A stretch of 47,534 nt of DNA from Fragilaria crotonensis (Eukaryota > Bacillariophyta > Fragilariophyceae > Fragilariales > Fragilariaceae), in the NCBI GenBank assembly GCA_022925895.1, contig JAKSYS010000498.1:1-47534 (forward strand), given 5' to 3'. Below the pieces are notes generated by a model. That model worked only from the letters and a program-made list of their open reading frames with translations, was not told where the DNA came from and searched no databases. This document shows, piece by piece, positions 43,658-47,534 of the stretch. A program made the translations under genes and the position numbers. Position 1 is the stretch's first letter, and each line of letters opens with the position of its first letter.

Positions 43658-43980
43658 GTGTCAAAATCCTACCAATCACGCATTGGGACGATGTTGTGTT
43701 GGAGCCAGATACACACCATCCAACCATGAGGACTCTCATTCGGCATCAGAATCAAATCGGGTGGAACCAGCTATTCATGGGACAATTAAGTTGGGAGTGG
43801 TGTCGGCATCAGCAAAAATACTTTGCTCACCAATGTGCCCATGATGACCTTACTCAACAAAGCTTATTGTGGCAAGCAAGTATCATTCACTTCTTCTAAC
43901 AGTGATGGTATACACTCTGAAAAGAGCAAAACCAAGAAGTCCATGGGCACGACATGCGGACTCATGCAGTTGCTTCCAAG

Positions 43981-44008
43981 TGCAAAGTGCAAAGTGCAAA
44001 GTGCAAAG
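43981..44008. repeat. microsatellite (TGCAAAG)4
   Basis: Four exact tandem copies of TGCAAAG. Confidence 0.9.
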
Positions 44009-44929
44009 ACAACTCATCGACATATAGCACACAAAACTCATGTGCAGAAGTTACTCCATCAAGATATCGGCAGTCATGATCAGCACATATTAGCTGTCAC
44101 AAAGAATTGGCTCTCAGCCAATGCTTCCATTTTCCTTGAAAGCTACCGGAGGATTGTGCAGCGCGCTCTGAGTGGTATGCAGTCCATTTGAGATCATAAG
44201 TTTGACATTGGTTAATTGGCCACTAGACCTCCCAGTGTAGTAGAGCCCATCTGTGTGAGTCAAATGCCCCTTTGTCATGGGCATAGGGGCAGCGCGTAAA
44301 ATAGGTTTGGTTTTTTTTGCTGGCATGGATTGGGAAAGGAAGTGGCATCAGTAGTTTTGTAATCATCGGGATCCCCTCCACCTTTTTTATGCTTTGCTCC
44401 ATATTAGAATACACGTGAATGAATTGTTTGTTGGCTGTTTTCCCTGGACAGGGGGGATGAATTTACACCTCATCTACAACAACTGCTGGTTTGTGAAACA
44501 TTTTGCGGGTTTAAATAAGAATGATCTTGCGACTGGCTTGTGTGTATACAACTCTTGAGCATGCAAACAGACAACTGACAAACAGAACCTATACCGGTAG
44601 ATCAACCTGGTTTGATTCACTCAAATCAATGAGAATCTCTCGCAGGTGACCGAATAAAGATTCTGAAGGTCAGATTGCCTTACATGCTCAATAGAAGCAC
44701 ACAAGCAGAAGAAGCACATATTCCATCAAAACACAACAAAATGAGGCACTCAACACTCATCGTCACAAGCAGCCGCCTAAAGAAAAAGTAGAACAAAGGG
44801 ACAATGTGAGATTGAAAGCAAAACAACAACAACAAGAAACAATACAGCAATGAAGCAGCAGCATACTGCTGCCACAGGCAGGACAAGTAACATGACGTAT
44901 CTTTGTCTTCAACTGGACAGGAACATCAG

Positions 44930-46600
44930 CAGCTGCTGTACAGTACCGGTGTCCAGTGCCATTGCCACAGTACTGTACAATGCAGCAGTGTCATAGTGGA
45001 GTTGTAGAGGGGAGATCAGTAGAAGTACTACTGGTCTACCGTAGCCTCCAGGCTAGTACTCCATATACTGCAGTCCATTGTCTTGAGTACTTTAGGTAAC
45101 ACAGTACTGTAGGTAACACAGTACTGTACAATGCAGCAGTATCACAGTGGAGTAGTGTACTGGAGTACCAGGTACTGGAGTACATCAGTGGTAGTACTGG
45201 TTCACCGTAGCCTCAAAGATACTCCGAGTACTCCAAGTACTACTGCGGTGTACATAGGACGAGGCAGTACCGGTACCCACACAACAGGAGCACCTCAAAA
45301 ACTCATCATGAGTGTTGATTGATTGAAATCAATCAACACTCAAACAAACATCAAGAACAACTCACCAACAAGGAGAGCAAAGTGTGCTTGGTGGGAAGAG
45401 GAAGAAGGGGCGAAGGTGCCGATGAAGAATGGACTGATATTCAATGTGGGGTGACAGCAAGTGGTGGAGTTCACAAAACAACGAACGAAATGATGTGATA
45501 CTTCCCACAAAAATTCACAGGTAGGGTTCTACGAAACGCAATACCATGGCTGCATAAGTTTTTTGCATTCGTAGCCAGTAGAAATGTACAGCATGCACTG
45601 GTATTGGTGCCGAAAGAATAAATCAGTATGTACGACATATTCCACCTACCACGTATACAATACCTTTTCTACCGTAAGATCTATGTCATATCATGTTCTC
45701 GCTACGAATAAACCAGAAGTACTCGTAGTACGGAATGCCATTCTACGGATCGCTCTCGCATGCGTAAGAAGGGTACGGAGTACAAGTACCAGGTATCAGG
45801 TATGAATATAAGATGCGCACACATAGGCGTCATTTGTCATACGTCATACGTGTAGCTACAGTACGCAATACTCCACCGTACCATTTAAATGAAGCACCGT
45901 ACCAGTACGTCGTACGATTCCGTAAATAAACAGTACTCCACACCATGAACCGCGCCCCGCGCCATATCATTCCGTTCACCACCGTACCATACGCATACTG
46001 CACCATAGACAGTACACTACACAAGAACTGTATTTCACGATATTGTACTCCGAGATTCCGAGTACTTGTACATACACCATAAACACTGACCGTATTGCAC
46101 CAAAAACGATACTACACGAGTCTACTCCAGTACTCCGTACCACAAACAATACAGAACGCACAACATCGTACGGTACCATAAACCATACCACGAGGTAGTA
46201 CGCCACTACGCCACTACGCCACTAAATGCTGATACACAAAGCCATGCAGCACACCATACGATACACCACAACGCCTGGTGCCATACACAACAAGCATACA
46301 CATACAAACAATACTCGCCACTCGACACCATCCTCCATATTCCGGAGTTCGGTACTGTACTCTGTACTCTGTCTGTACTCTGTACTCTGCATACCATACA
46401 TAACAAAGCATGGGCTTGTAAACAATAGAACACCGATTACTGTACCGAATACCGTAAGCCAGAAACTGTAAAAAGCTATGGTACTGTACTCATATACTGT
46501 ATGGCGCACCCAAGCAACACTCCATGCACAATACACAATCTACGATACACCAAGCTCCAGTACATCGTAAACAGCACGTACAGTACCAGCATTTTTTTTG
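44930..46600. repeat. GTAC-rich low-complexity block with a short direct repeat
   Basis: The sequence is saturated with AGTACT, GTACC and CCGTAC. A piece of about 36 bases beginning ACAGTACTGTACAATGCAGC occurs at 44967 and again at 45118, followed in both by a CTGGT..ACCGTAGCCTC piece, so a unit of about 150 bases is duplicated. A TGTACTC microsatellite lies at 46352-46390. Apparent open frames on the minus strand here are low-complexity artefacts. Confidence 0.6.
45309..45342. repeat. inverted repeat, 16-bp stem, 2-base loop
   Basis: GAGTGTTGATTGATT and its exact complement flank the dinucleotide GA; one more pair extends each side. No T-run follows in a way that suggests a terminator. Confidence 0.9.
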
Positions 46601-46623
46601 ATGTCGAAATAATGAAAAAAAAA

Positions 46624-46765
46624 GCTCAGGAATAATACTGCAGTAGTTCAGGAGTGAAAAATTTTCTTCATAAAAATGAGGAAAGTGCAAACTTCCAAAT
46701 CCTGAACTAAACAAATAAACCTGAACAAAACTTCAGGAATCCTGAACCAAATTTGGGTATCCTGA
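46624..46765. repeat. subterminal TCCTGAAC/TTCAGGA array, right end of element II
   Basis: GCTCAGGAAT, GTTCAGGAGT, ATCCTGAACT, ACCTGAAC, CTTCAGGAAT, ATCCTGAACC and ATCCTGAAAT occur in mixed orientation, about 60 to 210 bases inside the right terminal repeat. Confidence 0.8.
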
Positions 46766-46835
46766 AATTTTTCCAGTACATATGAGAAAAAATTCTTGTA
46801 TCAACTATGGTACTTAGTTTTGGCACCCTTAGATG

Positions 46836-47301
46836 TATGGTCCGATTGTGGACCTTCGAAGTAAGATAGAGTACCTTGACGACTCATAGCGTTACGAGTT
46901 CGAGGGCAACCAAACATATAATCGATTCTCCTATTTGCAGACCCAATGAAAGTTGACGGTGCAGGAGTCAGCCGATGTAGGTCTTCAAGGTCCTGGGACA
47001 TTAGCATGTTTTCGAGTCGGTGATCTCTCTCAAGAACTGCGTTCGAGTCCATCATAAGCAGTGTCACAATAACGTATGCATACTGGTTGTGATGCCATTC
47101 AACACGCCATTCAATTATTGGTGTATGGTGTATGCATATGGAGTATGGAGTATGAGTACAACGTAGTATGGATTTTCCTTCCTGCATAGCCCGAGTCCAC
47201 GAAAATAGTGCCGATGTCGCGAATCTGACGGAATCTTGATCATGGCAGGCATACATGGCATATGTAATGAATGGTCCCCATGACGATGAGGCCTCCAACA
47301 A
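46836..47301 (-). pseudogene. AP-endonuclease-like (EEP) fragment cut by element II
   Basis: The frame contains IVTLLMMDSNAVLER (the metal-binding acidic part), DLEDLHRLTPAPSTFIGSAN, RRIDYMFGCPRTRNAM and a C-terminal YFEGPQSDH. This is the endonuclease/exonuclease/phosphatase fold, with the RIDY and SDH catalytic motifs, as found in non-LTR and related retroelements of diatoms. After SDH the gene meets the terminal repeat of element II (46835), so its last residues (SKGAKT) are transposon sequence. The upstream part (from 47301) is frameshifted or incomplete and I could not find an intact N-terminus before the window ends. Its GC content is ordinary, unlike the GC-rich retrotransposon, so it is probably from a different element. 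Confidence 0.75.
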
Positions 47302-47534
47302 ACAGGCCCCATGCTACAAGTACTCCACGACAGAAACGAAAATTACCTTTCATCCTTGTTCTCATTGTCATCTCACTGCTTGGTGTGGCATGGCCTCTGA
47401 GCTATCCTATAGGTATCTGTATCGCGATGGATTTACGACATGGATCCGATCCCTGTCACTAGACGTGATCATGCAATACCGAACAACCTCATCTTCACTT
47501 ACAGCATCAATCTATTGACCGTTTGGATCAAGAT
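47302..47534. other. window end, possible upstream part of the EEP fragment
   Basis: Too short to assign. Short frames on both strands; the EEP domain may continue here in another frame. Confidence 0.3.

Larger units (their letters stand above)
41119..46835. mobile_element. TIR transposon II (5717 bp, CATCTAAGRGTGCC ends)
   Basis: The left end 41119-41142 and right end 46812-46835 form inverted repeats of 24 bases with two mismatches; the first 14 are CATCTAAGRGTGCC, followed by AAAAC, C or T, AAGT. The outer 13-14 bases match element I, but the next bases do not, so this is a related yet distinct family. Subterminal arrays of TTCCTGAAC/T motifs are dense (41275-41550 and 46624-46765). The flanking dinucleotides differ (CG left, TA right), and the two flanks differ in composition, so no target duplication is evident and recombination after insertion is likely. 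No intact transposase is present. Confidence 0.8.

Noticed and set aside
41119..46835. Clean target duplication for element II
   Set aside because: Flanks are CG and TA with no shared sequence; I do not claim a duplication.
1..47534. tRNA or rRNA genes
   Set aside because: I looked for T-arm (GGTTCGAATCC-like) and acceptor pairings and found no candidate with a full cloverleaf; a tRNA search program would be decisive.

Overview
This looks like nuclear DNA of a pennate-diatom-like stramenopile. Genes are sparse, mostly intronless, and spread among dense transposable elements. Diatom-like traits are a bZIP protein with the RERNRxHAxxTRxRxK signature, a copia RNase H of the kind common in diatoms, a GC-rich retrotransposon of a type I know from diatoms, and many GTAC/AGTACT motifs between genes. 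The organism is inferred from protein style only; no rRNA or organelle marker is present.

Layout: 1.3-3.9 kb is a frameshifted Plavaka/KDZ-like transposase relic (minus). 4.3-5.25 kb is the 3' end of a copia element. 5.7-6.9 kb is a class I methyltransferase with one frameshift. 6.9-10.3 kb has no confident host gene. 10.3-12.0 and 18.9-20.5 kb are two tandem copies of a type II membrane glycosyltransferase, both frameshifted at different places. Between them sits a 5572-bp hAT-like element (13021-18592) with perfect 16-bp terminal inverted repeats, an 8-bp target duplication and a 2-kb internal palindrome. 20.8-21.4 kb is an intact protein with three kinds of zinc finger. 22.1-24.8 kb is a pogo/DDE_1-like transposase with an AT-hook and a SAP-like tail. 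25.2-27.0 kb is a cationic amino acid transporter broken by several one-base slips. 27.7-28.9 kb is a two-exon gene with two bZIP domains. 30.1-31.4 kb is an Acl4-like TPR protein.

31.7-47.5 kb is a nest of mobile DNA. A GC-rich non-LTR retrotransposon (reverse transcriptase plus Cys-His knuckle plus endonuclease-like C-terminus, minus strand) is split by a 5420-bp element (34869-40288). That element has 21-bp terminal inverted repeats and a 2-bp CA duplication, and removing it restores the retrotransposon frame. A second 5717-bp element (41119-46835) has the same 14-bp terminal motif CATCTAAGRGTGCC; its right end cuts an AP-endonuclease-like gene fragment. Both carry subterminal TTCCTGAAC-like motifs. 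The first also holds a relic of the same transposase family as the copy at 22-25 kb, which suggests a mobilising enzyme.

The likely functional host genes are the zinc-finger protein, the bZIP factor and the TPR chaperone. The methyltransferase, the transporter and the glycosyltransferases would be functional only if the one-base slips are assembly errors.
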